DNA of 41,248 bases from an uncultured Arenicella sp. (GCA_937973905.1 CALJJR010000139.1:1-41248), one strand, 5' to 3'. Numbered from the stretch's first letter, positions 8,610 to 17,762 are shown. Notes: generated from the sequence alone by a model not told the origin. Made by a program: numbers and translations.

Positions 8610-8638
8610 AACGATCACGGATTAAAGTTATTTATACT
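8610..8638 (+). promoter_or_regulatory. Weak candidate promoter for the deoxynucleoside kinase operon
   Basis: TATACT at 8633-8638 is a good -10 box, 37 bases before the kinase ATG. The hexamer 17 bases upstream, AACGAT at 8610-8615, matches -35 poorly. The same AACGATCA sequence stands at the same distance from a TATACT upstream of the SPFH gene. Confidence 0.3.
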
Positions 8639-8675
8639 TGGGCTCTAGTTCAGCTTTGATTCGATTGTTCACGGC

Positions 8676-9314
8676 ATGTTGGGAAGGGAAAAATTTATCG
8701 TCGTAGAGGGCCCGATTGGGGTGGGTAAGTCTTCTCTGGCAAGGCGCTTAGCAAAGAGCTTTCATGCGTCATTATTGATGGAAAAGCCGGCTGATAATCC
8801 GTTCTTAAAACAGTTCTATGGCGACTCATCGCAGTTTGCGCTGGCCACACAATTGTTTTTCTTGATGCAGAGGGTTGAGCAACTCCAGGCGCAATCTAGT
8901 TCGCAAACTCAGTTTGCAGGTCACATTGCAGATTTCATGCTCGAAAAAGACCCATTGTTTGCGGAAGTAACCCTTGGCCCAGAAGAGCTCCGTTTGTACC
9001 GCCAAATATACCGAAACCTATCGATAGTGTCACCTAAGCCGGATTTGGTGATTTATTTACAAGCGCCGGTCAGTGTTCTGAGTGAGCGCATAAATAAACG
9101 CGGAATTGGCTATGAGCTTGGCATGGATGCAGCATATTTAGAAAAGTTGAGTGATGCTTACACGACATTTTTCCATCGGTATAATACGAGCCCGTTGCTA
9201 ATAGTGAACGCAACAGAAATTAATCCCGTGGATAACGATGCTCACTACGACGCTTTGCTGCAGCACATCAATCGAATTGATGGCGGCAAACATTTTTTTA
9301 ACCCACTCGCATAA
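8676..9314 (+). CDS. Deoxynucleoside kinase family protein
   Basis: The product is a 212-residue P-loop kinase of the dNK/dGK family, which phosphorylates deoxynucleosides in salvage. The Walker A motif GPIGVGKS is at 12-19. Further on come a MEKPADNPFL segment, a YLQAPVSVLSERINKRG stretch that includes the lid, and DLVIYL as the strand before it. The base preferred cannot be read from the sequence. It starts the operon with panB 10 bases downstream. In many gammaproteobacteria a kinase of this family stands between folK and panB; folK is not here. There is no clear Shine-Dalgarno before the ATG. Confidence 0.82.
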   Translation: MLGREKFIVVEGPIGVGKSSLARRLAKSFHASLLMEKPADNPFLKQFYGDSSQFALATQLFFLMQRVEQLQAQSSSQTQFAGHIADFMLEKDPLFAEVTLGPEELRLYRQIYRNLSIVSPKPDLVIYLQAPVSVLSERINKRGIGYELGMDAAYLEKLSDAYTTFFHRYNTSPLLIVNATEINPVDNDAHYDALLQHINRIDGGKHFFNPLA

Positions 9315-9324
9315 TTGAAGACAC

Positions 9325-10116
9325 ATGGCTGTTACTGTCACAACATTCGACAAAATGAAGCAAGCAGGCGATAAAATCACCTGGCTGACTGCTTACGACT
9401 ATAGTTTTGGGCATCTCCTAGACCAGGCTGGCATAGATGCTATTTTGGTGGGTGATTCTTTAGGTATGACGATACAAGGTCACCGCACACCCATTCCCGT
9501 GACAATAGACGACAGTGCCTACCACACAGCTTGCGTGGCTCGTGGCGTCGAAAATGCGATGATTGTTGGTGATTTGCCGTTTGGAAGTTACCAAGTTAGC
9601 AAGGAGCAAGCCTACGAAAATGCCGTGAAATTGATGCAGGCTGGCGCACACGTCATCAAGCTTGAAGGAGGGGAGTTACAGAACGAAACGATTGAGTTTT
9701 TAACCGAACGAGGTATTGCTGTGTGCGCACACATTGGTCTGACGCCGCAATCCGTACACAAACTGGGAGGGTTCAAAGTACAGGGCCGTGGTGAGAGCGC
9801 GCAAAGGTTGCTAGATGATGCTAAGGGCGTCCAGGCGGCGGGTGCTTGTGCCGTGGTCTTAGAGGCAGTTCCACGTAAATTAGCGGCAGAAATTACTGAG
9901 ATGTTGGAGATTGCCACGATTGGCATTGGCGCCGGGCCTGAGTGCGATGGTCAGGTGCTGGTGTTGCAAGACATGATTGGCATTTACCCTTCAAAAAGCC
10001 CTAAGTTTTCGAAAAACTTTATGTCTCAAGCAGATTCGGTGGGTGGCGCCATCGAGCAGTACGTCGCTGCGGTGAAAGCGGGTGAATTCCCCGCGGCCGA
10101 ACACAGTTTTAATTAG
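9325..10116 (+). CDS. panB: 3-methyl-2-oxobutanoate hydroxymethyltransferase
   Basis: The product has 263 residues, the normal length. It transfers a hydroxymethyl group from methylenetetrahydrofolate to 2-oxoisovalerate, giving ketopantoate, the first step towards pantothenate and coenzyme A. The Mg and substrate ligands are visible: D44 and S45 in VGDSLGM, D83 in VGDLPFG, K112 and E114 in IKLEGG. The catalytic Glu in [10 protein letters not shown] is also kept. It lies between the kinase gene and panC in one operon, so ketopantoate production is linked to the condensing enzyme downstream. The reductase PanE/IlvC is not in the window. Confidence 0.98.
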   Translation: MAVTVTTFDKMKQAGDKITWLTAYDYSFGHLLDQAGIDAILVGDSLGMTIQGHRTPIPVTIDDSAYHTACVARGVENAMIVGDLPFGSYQVSKEQAYENAVKLMQAGAHVIKLEGGELQNETIEFLTERGIAVCAHIGLTPQSVHKLGGFKVQGRGESAQRLLDDAKGVQAAGACAVVLEAVPRKLAAEITEMLEIATIGIGAGPECDGQVLVLQDMIGIYPSKSPKFSKNFMSQADSVGGAIEQYVAAVKAGEFPAAEHSFN

Positions 10117-10154
10117 AGCTGTTAGTCCATAGACGGTAATTAGTAAGCCACAAT

Positions 10155-11012
10155 ATGCACAAAGTACAGAGAGTTTCCTCCTTGCGGGCGGCGGTTAACG
10201 CGGCTCGAAAAGAACGCAAAAGCGTCGGGTTCGTTCCCACCATGGGCAACCTACATTCGGGGCATCTTGAACTAGTAAAAATAGCGCGTCGTCATGCTGA
10301 TTTTGTGGTGGTAAGCATTTACGTTAATCCAACTCAATTTGGTGCTAACGAAGATTTAGATGCTTATCCTTCCACCCCAGAAGAAGACGCTCGCGCGCTG
10401 GCTGAGTATGGCGCTGACTTGTTGTTTCTCCCTGGGGACGAAGTTATGTACCCCGGTAAAATTGAAGACCAGACGGTCGTCACTGTACCTGGTATGGGTG
10501 AGCGCTACTGCGGGCAAGATCGTCCCGTTCACTTTAATGGCGTAACGACGGTTGTTAGCCGACTATTTAACATGGTTCAACCGGATGTAGCCGTTTTTGG
10601 CAAGAAGGACTACCAACAACTCGCGATTATTCGCAAGATGGTGGGCGATTTAGCGTATCCAGTCGAAGTTGTCGGGGTTGATACGGTGAGAGATGAGAAC
10701 GGTTTGGCGCTCTCTTCAAGAAACGGATATTTGACCAAAGCGCAGCTCAAAACCGGCGCTCTATTGCAACAAACACTTCAATCTATGGCGAGTCAGCTGG
10801 TTGAGAATGGGCTTACCAAGGCCCTAATTGCGCAGCTCGAGAAAGAATCCGCGATTGAGCTCGAGAATGCAGGTTTTGAACCGCATTACATAACCGTCTG
10901 TCGGCAAGTGGATCTGCTGCCCGCTCAGGAAGGAGATAAGAAGTTGGTGATCTTAGCGGCTGCGGTATTGGGCAAGGCTCGCCTTATTGATAATCTGGAA
11001 GTAGGGTTGTAG
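10155..11012 (+). CDS. panC: Pantothenate synthetase
   Basis: The product has 285 residues and joins pantoate and beta-alanine with ATP to give pantothenate. It has the nucleotidyltransferase HxGH motif at 34-37 (MGNLHSGH), FGKKDYQQL and the KMSKS-like LALSSRNGYL. The gene is 38 bases behind panB in the same direction, forming a pantothenate operon. It ends in a short convergent gap before serB; a small CCTTG/CAAGG hairpin at 11032-11045 overlaps the serB stop and may help end the transcript. panD is not present. Confidence 0.98.
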   Translation: MHKVQRVSSLRAAVNAARKERKSVGFVPTMGNLHSGHLELVKIARRHADFVVVSIYVNPTQFGANEDLDAYPSTPEEDARALAEYGADLLFLPGDEVMYPGKIEDQTVVTVPGMGERYCGQDRPVHFNGVTTVVSRLFNMVQPDVAVFGKKDYQQLAIIRKMVGDLAYPVEVVGVDTVRDENGLALSSRNGYLTKAQLKTGALLQQTLQSMASQLVENGLTKALIAQLEKESAIELENAGFEPHYITVCRQVDLLPAQEGDKKLVILAAAVLGKARLIDNLEVGL

Positions 11013-11036
11013 ACGATTTTGTCTGGGGTAGCCTTG

Positions 11037-11942
11037 TTAGCAAGGTTTGAGTAAGTCAATCAAGCCCTCAAGCCCTGGGATGTTCAGCGCAAACTCCGCG
11101 CGCTCTTGAACCACGGGTTTGGCATGAAAAGCGACACCAAGGCCCGCTTTTGCAAGCATTGGAAGGTCGTTAGCTCCGTCTCCAACTGCGATAACCTGAT
11201 CGTTCGATATCTCGAGTTCGCGAGCCAATGCAACCAATTTTTGAGCTTTGAACTCGCCATCGACGATCGGTTCAATGGCACGCCCTGTTAATGCTCCGGA
11301 GCGAACTTCGAGCTCGTTGGCGAATACATAATCGATTTTGAACATTGATTTTAGGCGTTCTGCGAAGTAGCTGAATCCGCCAGACAAGATCGCCGTTTTA
11401 ATTCCACGAGCTTGAAGAGCAGCGAACATGTCTGCTGTGCCATCCATAATTGGCAGCTCATTTGCAATGTCTGCGATTACAGATTCGGGCAATCCGTTGA
11501 GCAGTGATAGGCGCTTGGCAAAACTTTGTTTGAAATCGATTTCACCGCGCATGGCACTCAGCGTAATAGCCGCGACTTGCGCGCCAACGCCGGCACGTTT
11601 CGCCAGCTCATCAATGACTTCAGTTTTGATTAAAGTGGAATCCATATCAAAGCAGGCAAGACCATAGTCGCATTGAAATTGTTTCGGCCTGAGGGTGCAG
11701 ATATCGAGGTCTCGCGTTGCACCCCAATCGCTCAGCATTCGACCAAGTGTCGGTGCTCTATCGTGATGGCTTTCAAGCTCAAATAAGCACGTTTGATAAC
11801 CGTTGCGTTGTACGACTCGCGTGTCGTTTTGGTAGGACACACCCAAAGATGACAAATAGTCATCAACCGCGACTTTTTGCGTGGCGTAGGTTTCAGACCT
11901 ACAAAATAGAACGGCGATTAGCTTAACTGAACTCATAGGCAC
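11037..11942 (-). CDS. serB: Phosphoserine phosphatase
   Basis: The product is a 301-residue HAD phosphatase that makes serine from phosphoserine. Motif I, FDMDSTL, carries the nucleophile D99 and acid/base D101. Motif II is in AILSGGFSYF and the metal-binding motif is VGDGANDLPML. The first 90 residues form the N-terminal regulatory part seen in longer SerB proteins, though its ACT character is weak by eye. The gene is divergent from the Gfo/Idh/MocA oxidoreductase gene, with 78 bases between them, and converges on panC. Confidence 0.96.
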   Translation of the reverse strand: MPMSSVKLIAVLFCRSETYATQKVAVDDYLSSLGVSYQNDTRVVQRNGYQTCLFELESHHDRAPTLGRMLSDWGATRDLDICTLRPKQFQCDYGLACFDMDSTLIKTEVIDELAKRAGVGAQVAAITLSAMRGEIDFKQSFAKRLSLLNGLPESVIADIANELPIMDGTADMFAALQARGIKTAILSGGFSYFAERLKSMFKIDYVFANELEVRSGALTGRAIEPIVDGEFKAQKLVALARELEISNDQVIAVGDGANDLPMLAKAGLGVAFHAKPVVQERAEFALNIPGLEGLIDLLKPC

Positions 11943-11947
11943 GGAAG

Positions 11948-11980
11948 TTTACAACAATGCACACCGGCCTGACGTATAAT
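11948..11980 (+). promoter_or_regulatory. Candidate promoter for the oxidoreductase operon
   Basis: A perfect -10 box TATAAT lies at 11975-11980, 40 bases before the oxidoreductase ATG. TTTACA at 11948-11953 is the nearest -35-like hexamer, but the spacer is 21 bases, longer than usual. This suggests either help from an activator or a -10-driven promoter. Confidence 0.4.
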
Positions 11981-12020
11981 CCTAGGAGCAACAGACAAAA
12001 ATTCGTCACGCGCAACGAGA

Positions 12021-12974
12021 ATGAGCAAAAAAACCCGAGTTGGTGTTGTTGGGGTAGGGTACTTAGGCCAAATCCACGCCAAGATTTATGATCAGATGCC
12101 AGAGGTTGAACTGGTTTTACTGGCGGATACCAATCGCGATACGATTGCACCGCTGGCTGAACAGTATGGATGTCGGTCGACCGATAATTACCTTGAGCTG
12201 ATCGACCAAGTCGATGCGGTCAGCATCGTTGTGCCTACGTCGCTGCATTTTGATGTTGCGCAACCGTTTCTTGAAGCTGGAATCGCCACGCTCTTAGAAA
12301 AACCTATCGCGGCCACGGTGGAAGAAGCACGAAAACTGGTTGATCTCGCGGCGCAGAATGATGCCCCTTTTTTAATCGGTCACTTAGAACGTTACAACCC
12401 AGCTTTGCGAGCGGTTGCCGAGAAGGTTGCCGACCCTCGATACATCGAAGTTCACAGATTGGGCACATTTGTTGAGCGCGCCACGGATGTAGACGTTATT
12501 ACTGACTTAATGATCCATGATTTGGATCTGGTGCTTTCGCTGGTGGATGAAGAACCTGATGACGTCCAAGCTATTGGCGCGCCCGTGGTGACTGACCATG
12601 TCGATCTGGCTAATGTGCGGCTGTCTTTTCCGAGCGGCGCGGTGGCTAATATTACTGCTAGCCGCGTTTCGAACAAGCGATTCCGTCGCTTTCGAGTGTT
12701 TGGTCCAGAAGGTTACTATGGAATAAATCTGATGGATCAAGAATTAGACATTGTTACCAAAGGCGATGCCGAAGAAGGGCAGCAATTCCCGAGTTTGGAT
12801 ATGGAGCATATTACTTTCGATAGCGAACAGCCTTTGCAAGTTGAGCTCGGGCACTTCATCGAAGTTGCGAGTGGCCGTGCGATGCCCATGGTGACCGGAT
12901 TGCAGGGCTTAAGAGCGTTAGAATTAGCGGAGCAAATCCAATCTATTATGCGTGAACCAGAGTTGAATTTATGA
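12021..12974 (+). CDS. Gfo/Idh/MocA-family NAD(P)-dependent oxidoreductase
   Basis: The product has 317 residues. The Rossmann fold opens with GVVGVGYLGQIHA (GVGYLG 11-16). The family's EKPIA motif is at 93-97, with K94 the usual catalytic lysine, and an IHDLD segment holds H166. The GHLERYNPA segment is close to that of sugar-nucleotide 3-dehydrogenases such as GnnA and WbpB, so oxidation of a nucleotide sugar for lipid A or O-antigen is a possibility; no partner aminotransferase is nearby to support it. The DUF192 gene overlaps its stop by four bases (ATGA). Confidence 0.85.
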   Translation: MSKKTRVGVVGVGYLGQIHAKIYDQMPEVELVLLADTNRDTIAPLAEQYGCRSTDNYLELIDQVDAVSIVVPTSLHFDVAQPFLEAGIATLLEKPIAATVEEARKLVDLAAQNDAPFLIGHLERYNPALRAVAEKVADPRYIEVHRLGTFVERATDVDVITDLMIHDLDLVLSLVDEEPDDVQAIGAPVVTDHVDLANVRLSFPSGAVANITASRVSNKRFRRFRVFGPEGYYGINLMDQELDIVTKGDAEEGQQFPSLDMEHITFDSEQPLQVELGHFIEVASGRAMPMVTGLQGLRALELAEQIQSIMREPELNL

Positions 12975-13489
12975 CACGACCAATATCACTTTTAGGCTTC
13001 GTGAGCGCGCTACTGATGTTTGGTCAAGTGGCTCTCGCTAAGGAGTGCGAGCTCGACAACGATGCTTTGCGAGCAATGCCTAAAGTGATGGTGTCGATCA
13101 GCCCAGAATCGGGCGAACCGCATGAGGTCGAAGCAAAGTTGGCCAACAACAACGTTACCCGAGCTGCAGGCTTTCAATATGTTTGCGCGTCCGTAATTGC
13201 CGATGAACCCATTCTGTTTGTTTTTCAGCGACTGCGTAAACCAGGTTTTCATATGCACAACGTGGTTGCGCCGATCGATATCGCTTTCATTCAAGAGGGC
13301 GGCAAAATCGACAGCATGCACGCGATGAAACCTTATTCATTGATTAGCCTAGACAAACCTCTGTATCATTCTCAAGGTTTGGTTATCGCGGCATTGGAGA
13401 CTCGGCCGAATTATTTTTCTGACCATGGCTTGGATGCTGATTCGGTAATCACCTGGCGCGCGATCCCTGAGCCGGCGCTTCAAGACTAA
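12971..13489 (+). CDS. Exported DUF192-like protein
   Basis: The product has 172 residues with a signal peptide of about 23 residues ending at VALAKE. From about residue 80 the sequence reads LFVFQRLRKPGFHMHNVVAP and then IDIAFIQEGGKI, matching the DUF192 pattern, where the usual form is FWMKNT followed by PLDIAFI. The tryptophan-methionine-lysine part is changed to H-M-H-N. The later part, up to VITW, fits the same small fold. DUF192 proteins are uncharacterised and usually exported. It starts inside the stop of the upstream oxidoreductase gene (ATGA). Confidence 0.65.
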   Translation: MTRPISLLGFVSALLMFGQVALAKECELDNDALRAMPKVMVSISPESGEPHEVEAKLANNNVTRAAGFQYVCASVIADEPILFVFQRLRKPGFHMHNVVAPIDIAFIQEGGKIDSMHAMKPYSLISLDKPLYHSQGLVIAALETRPNYFSDHGLDADSVITWRAIPEPALQD

Positions 13490-13514
13490 TCCTGCTGCTG
13501 ACCTAGCTCAATTC

Positions 13515-15500
13515 ATGAGTCGCGACTATCTCGACTGGCGTTCGCAGCTCAAGCCGGAACAAGTATTCGGTGAAGTTGAATCGTTGGCATACCCTGTTCC
13601 CTGGCGCGATGGGTATATTTATCTGACTTCCATTCCAGAGGAAGGTAATCGCAGCAGCTTGATTTATCGTTCGGCAAGCGAACCTGCTGAGCCTAAAAAC
13701 TTAGTTTCGGAACCATATGATCTGCGCACTCGAATCTGCGAATACGGCGGCAAACCGTTTTGGCTATTTGGTGATTTATTGATTTTTGCCAATGACAAAG
13801 ATCAAAGTCTTTATAAGTTTGATCTGCAGAACTTAGATTCACCACCCGTACAACTTACGCCAACGGCAACCGCAGAGTGCAGTTGGCGGTATGCAGATAT
13901 TGTGCAGATCGCCCCTACAGCGTTCTTAGCAGTCGTAGAAGAGCATAGAGCAGGCTATCAAGAACCAGCCTCATGGCTCGGATACATCTCGGGTGGTGAT
14001 GAGCCCGCAATGCCACAAAGATTGTCGCCTGAGGCCGACTTCTTTAGCAATCTTGTCATTGATACCAAGCGAAAAAAACTAGCTTGGGTGGCGTGGAACC
14101 ACCCAGGTATGCCGTGGGATGAGACTGAGCTGTGGGTGGCAAGTTATGAGCTCCAAGAGGCCAGCTCTATATTTGAGCTCGGCACTCCGACGCAAGTGAC
14201 GATGGCAGACGCTGCCTCGATTTGTCAGCTATTGATGCTCGATTGTGGCGATTTACTGTGCGTGGCCGATTTCTCACAGCAGACTTACGATCATTGCGAC
14301 CAATATTGGAATATTTGGCGGGTCGATTTGAGCGGTTCCTCGACCAAGGCGAACAGAATCACTTCGCTAGAGATGGAGTTTGGTTATCCACATTGGCAAT
14401 ATGGTGACCACCGTTTGGTGGAGCATGCCCCTGGGCAAGTCGTGGCGATCGCCAGCGCCGCAGCTAAAGATATTTTATTTTTGATTGATGTGGATACCGA
14501 AATAGTTGCGCCGTTGAATGGTGACGGGATTTACTTTGAGAACCTCTGCACCAATGGTCGAGGAAAAACCATGGGGGTGGTTCGATTTGCAGATCAGATG
14601 CCAGCGATTTTCGAGCTTGAGTCAAGTAACAAGCTGCCGGTGGTTCGACGCCAAGCTCGCCTGCATGTGGATCACGCCGATATCAGCCATCCGCGACATA
14701 TTACGATCAACCCTACAAAGGGAACCGAATCTCACGCATTTTATTATCCGCCTGTAAATCAACGATTTAGCCAAGATACAGCCGGCTTACCACCATTATT
14801 GGTAATGGTCCATGGCGGGCCAACCGCCAGAGCCTACGGATATTTTGACCTGCAAAAACAGTTTTGGACGCAGAATGGTTTCGCGGTGGTGGATGTGAAT
14901 CATCGAGGCAGTTCCGGCTATGGGCGACCATTTCGAGATGCGCTTTACGGTGGTTGGGGAGAGATTGATTCCGCCGACATTGCCGCTGTAATAGAGCATC
15001 TCATCGAAGTAGGGCTCGCCGATCCAGAACGAGTTTGCATACGCGGAAAAAGCGCAGGCGGCTATGCAGTACTGTGTGCCTTGACGCAATTTCCTGATCT
15101 TTTTTCGGCCGGAGCCTGTTATTACGGAATTGGCAACTTAGCTACTTTAGCTACCCACACTCACAAGTTTGAAAAATACTATTCTGATAGGTTGGTTGGT
15201 GAGAGGTTTGACAAAACCAGAATTGACGATCATTCGAGCCGCTATTATCAACGCTCGCCAATCAATATGTTTAGCGCCGTGACTGCGGCAATGATTATTT
15301 TTCAAGGCAGCGAAGATAAGGTCGTGCCGCCATCGGTTGCGCATGAAATGGTTGAGGCCTTAAAAGTGCAGAAATTGCCGCACAAATATGTAGAATACGC
15401 GGCCGAAGGTCACGGCTTTAGAGATGTGGCCAATAATATTGATGCTTGGCAGCAAGAACTCGCTTTCTATCGCAGCCATTTGTCGCGAGTATCCGCATGA
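13515..15500 (+). CDS. S9 family serine peptidase (prolyl oligopeptidase-like)
   Basis: The product has 661 residues. An N-terminal part of about 380 residues looks like a beta-propeller (repeats such as YDLRTRICEYGGKPFW), and the C-terminal 270 residues form an alpha/beta-hydrolase domain. The catalytic triad is visible: S513 in GKSAGGYA, D601 in GSEDKVVPP and H633 in EGHGF. The oxyanion-side HGGPTARAY segment is kept. Such enzymes cleave short peptides; no signal peptide is seen, so it is cytoplasmic. The stop overlaps the hflD start (ATGA). Confidence 0.93.
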   Translation: MSRDYLDWRSQLKPEQVFGEVESLAYPVPWRDGYIYLTSIPEEGNRSSLIYRSASEPAEPKNLVSEPYDLRTRICEYGGKPFWLFGDLLIFANDKDQSLYKFDLQNLDSPPVQLTPTATAECSWRYADIVQIAPTAFLAVVEEHRAGYQEPASWLGYISGGDEPAMPQRLSPEADFFSNLVIDTKRKKLAWVAWNHPGMPWDETELWVASYELQEASSIFELGTPTQVTMADAASICQLLMLDCGDLLCVADFSQQTYDHCDQYWNIWRVDLSGSSTKANRITSLEMEFGYPHWQYGDHRLVEHAPGQVVAIASAAAKDILFLIDVDTEIVAPLNGDGIYFENLCTNGRGKTMGVVRFADQMPAIFELESSNKLPVVRRQARLHVDHADISHPRHITINPTKGTESHAFYYPPVNQRFSQDTAGLPPLLVMVHGGPTARAYGYFDLQKQFWTQNGFAVVDVNHRGSSGYGRPFRDALYGGWGEIDSADIAAVIEHLIEVGLADPERVCIRGKSAGGYAVLCALTQFPDLFSAGACYYGIGNLATLATHTHKFEKYYSDRLVGERFDKTRIDDHSSRYYQRSPINMFSAVTAAMIIFQGSEDKVVPPSVAHEMVEALKVQKLPHKYVEYAAEGHGFRDVANNIDAWQQELAFYRSHLSRVSA

Positions 15501-16105
15501 ACTTAATTGAAGAGCGCACTGTCGCCTTGGCAGCTATCCTGCAAGTCAGTGCGCAGGTACAAAAACTGGCCAGAACCGGAATGGCTGATGAAGACGTGGT
15601 GCAAACTGCGTTGCGGTCTATTCTGATTTTGGACGCGTCATCGACCGAAGCCGTATTTGGTGGTCTGAATGGTGTAGGGGACGGCTTATCTAGGTTGGCG
15701 AATGGCGCCTTGGTATCGACCGATGGAGAAAATATCGAAGTACTCCGTTATGGGATGTCCCTGCTCGGGCTCCAAAATCAGTTGATGCGAGATGGTGCAA
15801 GGTTTGCCGAGTTTGGAACAGAAGTTGAACGCTTAAGTGGCGTTGAGGCGGATCACATCCACACTGCTTGCTCAGATATTTATCAAAAATTTATCAGCGA
15901 CCTACAACCGCAGATAATCGTTCAAGGCGAACAAGATTTTCTCCAGCAGGAGGATGTTCCTGCTAAGGTGCGCGCCTTGTTGCTCGCTGGAATTCGTGCG
16001 GCCGTACTCTGGCAGCAAAAAGGCGGTGGTCGTTTTAAATTGGTATGGGAACGAACCCGCATGCGTAACGCAGCCTCAGCTTTATTGAATCAAATTAGGC
16101 AGTGA
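15497..16105 (+). CDS. hflD: HflD-like protein (lysogenization regulator homologue)
   Basis: The product has 202 residues, nearly all helical, with the family features ERTVALAAILQVSAQVQKLA at the start and the GGGRFKLVWERTRM stretch near the end. In Escherichia coli HflD is a peripheral membrane protein that affects phage lambda lysogeny by acting on CII; its own cellular role is unclear. It is usually found behind mnmA and before purB. Here it follows an S9 peptidase instead. The ATG at 15497 overlaps the peptidase stop; the frame runs 17 codons further upstream, but the overlapping ATGA makes 15497 the better start. Confidence 0.88.
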   Translation: MNLIEERTVALAAILQVSAQVQKLARTGMADEDVVQTALRSILILDASSTEAVFGGLNGVGDGLSRLANGALVSTDGENIEVLRYGMSLLGLQNQLMRDGARFAEFGTEVERLSGVEADHIHTACSDIYQKFISDLQPQIIVQGEQDFLQQEDVPAKVRALLLAGIRAAVLWQQKGGGRFKLVWERTRMRNAASALLNQIRQ

Positions 16106-16111
16106 GTTGTT

Positions 16112-16948
16112 ATGCAGGATTATAAACTCAAGCTATTGAACGCTTTGGCTATGCTGTGCGTTGTATGTTCCCCTGCATTTGGAGCAGCTCCAGTTGCTGA
16201 AGTAGTTTGGGTGAACCAAGTGTCTGTCGAAGGAAAGGCGGAGTTGCAGAATCAAATTCTTTATTCACGCTTTAGTGATGATTCTTGGTCGACGCCAGGT
16301 GTTGCGGTTTATCAGTCTGAGAAAGCTCTGGTTACGCCTTTTATTGCCACTCAAAGGGATGGGTCGAAACTTTTGTTGTGGTCAGAAGCTAGAGGTGCAT
16401 CAGGATTTGCTCTAATGACGATGACTGGAACTATGGTTGACGATAAATTGCATTGGTCTTCGGTAGATCGATTTACCGATATGAGGGCATATAACCTTGG
16501 TGCGATTGCCGTGGTGGATGTGCAAGGTAGAACATGGGTCATCTGGGTCTCTGAAGGGCAGGAAGACAGCGATATTTTTGCCAGCGTTAGGGAAGAGGGG
16601 GAGTGGTCAACGGCACAGATGGTCAACAGTGAAAACGATGTTCCTGATCTCAACCCGATGGCGGTGATCGACCCTGAAGGCGAGCTGAATATTACTTGGT
16701 CATCGTTCAGCTATGATCAAAATAATTACGTCGAGCTGAGTCAGCGTTTCAAGCCAGAGGTATCTAGCAGTGAGGCGTTGTTAAAACTGAAAAATAAGCT
16801 CGTTACACACGTAGACCAAGCTGCATCAGAGGTCCCGGTACCAGAATTTCTGCCAATAAACAGTCAACTGATTAGGTTGCATATGCCGTCAAACAGTCTG
16901 CAACAATTTGCCAATATTTCAAGACGATTCGATGGTCAGCTTAGATAA
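16112..16948 (+). CDS. Exported protein, possibly beta-propeller
   Basis: The product has 278 residues. A signal peptide of about 25 residues ends at CSPAFGAAP. The mature part has repeated Trp-containing segments: WSTPGVAVYQ, LLLWSEARG, WVIWVSEGQEDSDIF, WSTAQMVN and ITWSSFSYDQN. These alternate like blades of a sialidase- or BNR-type propeller. I do not recognise a family. It begins six bases behind hflD, and its 3' end overlaps the next gene by 17 bases. The tight overlap with an exported SGNH hydrolase suggests the two act on the same extracellular or periplasmic target; this is inference. Confidence 0.6.
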   Translation: MQDYKLKLLNALAMLCVVCSPAFGAAPVAEVVWVNQVSVEGKAELQNQILYSRFSDDSWSTPGVAVYQSEKALVTPFIATQRDGSKLLLWSEARGASGFALMTMTGTMVDDKLHWSSVDRFTDMRAYNLGAIAVVDVQGRTWVIWVSEGQEDSDIFASVREEGEWSTAQMVNSENDVPDLNPMAVIDPEGELNITWSSFSYDQNNYVELSQRFKPEVSSSEALLKLKNKLVTHVDQAASEVPVPEFLPINSQLIRLHMPSNSLQQFANISRRFDGQLR

Positions 16949-17762
16949 ATTTTTCAAGGTCGCAACGTTTATTCTCGGCATATTTTTGACGGCGAAAAGC
17001 TTTGCCCAGACGCAAGCCGAAGAATCAATAGTAGTGCTGTTTGGAGACAGTATTACCGTCGGCGAAAATGTCACTTCTTACTACTCAGACTGTGGGGCGA
17101 GCCAGTTTGGATCGCCAGAAAATCGGGCGGGAAGACCTAGGGCGGGAAGGGGACGTACAGATTTTTGCAATCCAGATCGAGAGCTAGAAAAAATATTGGA
17201 CGAATCTAATCGACCGAGCACGGTGGTTAACTATGGAATCGGCGGAAGCCTAACCGGGCTCCAGAGTGGTAATGGTCTCAGCCGAATAAGCAGCGACCTC
17301 AACCAAACTCGCTCGAGTTACCCCAACGGAAAGGATTACTTCGTACTGATTCTCTATGGCACCAATGATGTCTCATTTGGCATATCTCCTGGTACGATCG
17401 GGTTTAATGTTTCAAGAATGATTGATCGTGCCAGAGACGCCGGCTTTACGCCGGTGGTGGGCAATTTGTTGCCTCGCAGCTTTCTAAATGTTGTGCCGGC
17501 GAATGGCGCAATCCAGAACTTTACTAATGCTCGTGGCGCCGCTTTCGTGAATCAATATGATAATTTTCAAGCCAATGGTGGCAATTTCGTTTTGCACGAT
17601 GACGAAACAATCGCAAGAATACCCGAGCGACTGCATCCTAATGCTGAAGGCTACCGAGTGGTCGCACAACATTGGTTTGATGCGGCGTTGCAAGATTTTA
17701 TTGAGCCTGTGGCGCCAGTTGTTGCGCCAATAATTCAGTTGCTTTTCGATGACGAGGAGTAA
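16932..17762 (+). CDS. Exported SGNH/GDSL hydrolase
   Basis: The product has 276 residues from the ATG at 16932, chosen because a signal peptide (KVATFILGIFLTAKSFAQ) begins right after it. Block I is FGDSITVGE with catalytic S40; block II glycine is in NYGIGGS (G104 region); block III is GTND with N145; block V is RLHPNAEGY with H235. The position three residues before this histidine, normally Asp, is E232. SGNH enzymes hydrolyse esters of sugars, lipids or peptidoglycan. An insertion of about 40 residues with Cys 54 and 79 sits between blocks I and II. It overlaps the exported propeller-like gene. Confidence 0.82.
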   Translation: MVSLDKFFKVATFILGIFLTAKSFAQTQAEESIVVLFGDSITVGENVTSYYSDCGASQFGSPENRAGRPRAGRGRTDFCNPDRELEKILDESNRPSTVVNYGIGGSLTGLQSGNGLSRISSDLNQTRSSYPNGKDYFVLILYGTNDVSFGISPGTIGFNVSRMIDRARDAGFTPVVGNLLPRSFLNVVPANGAIQNFTNARGAAFVNQYDNFQANGGNFVLHDDETIARIPERLHPNAEGYRVVAQHWFDAALQDFIEPVAPVVAPIIQLLFDDEE

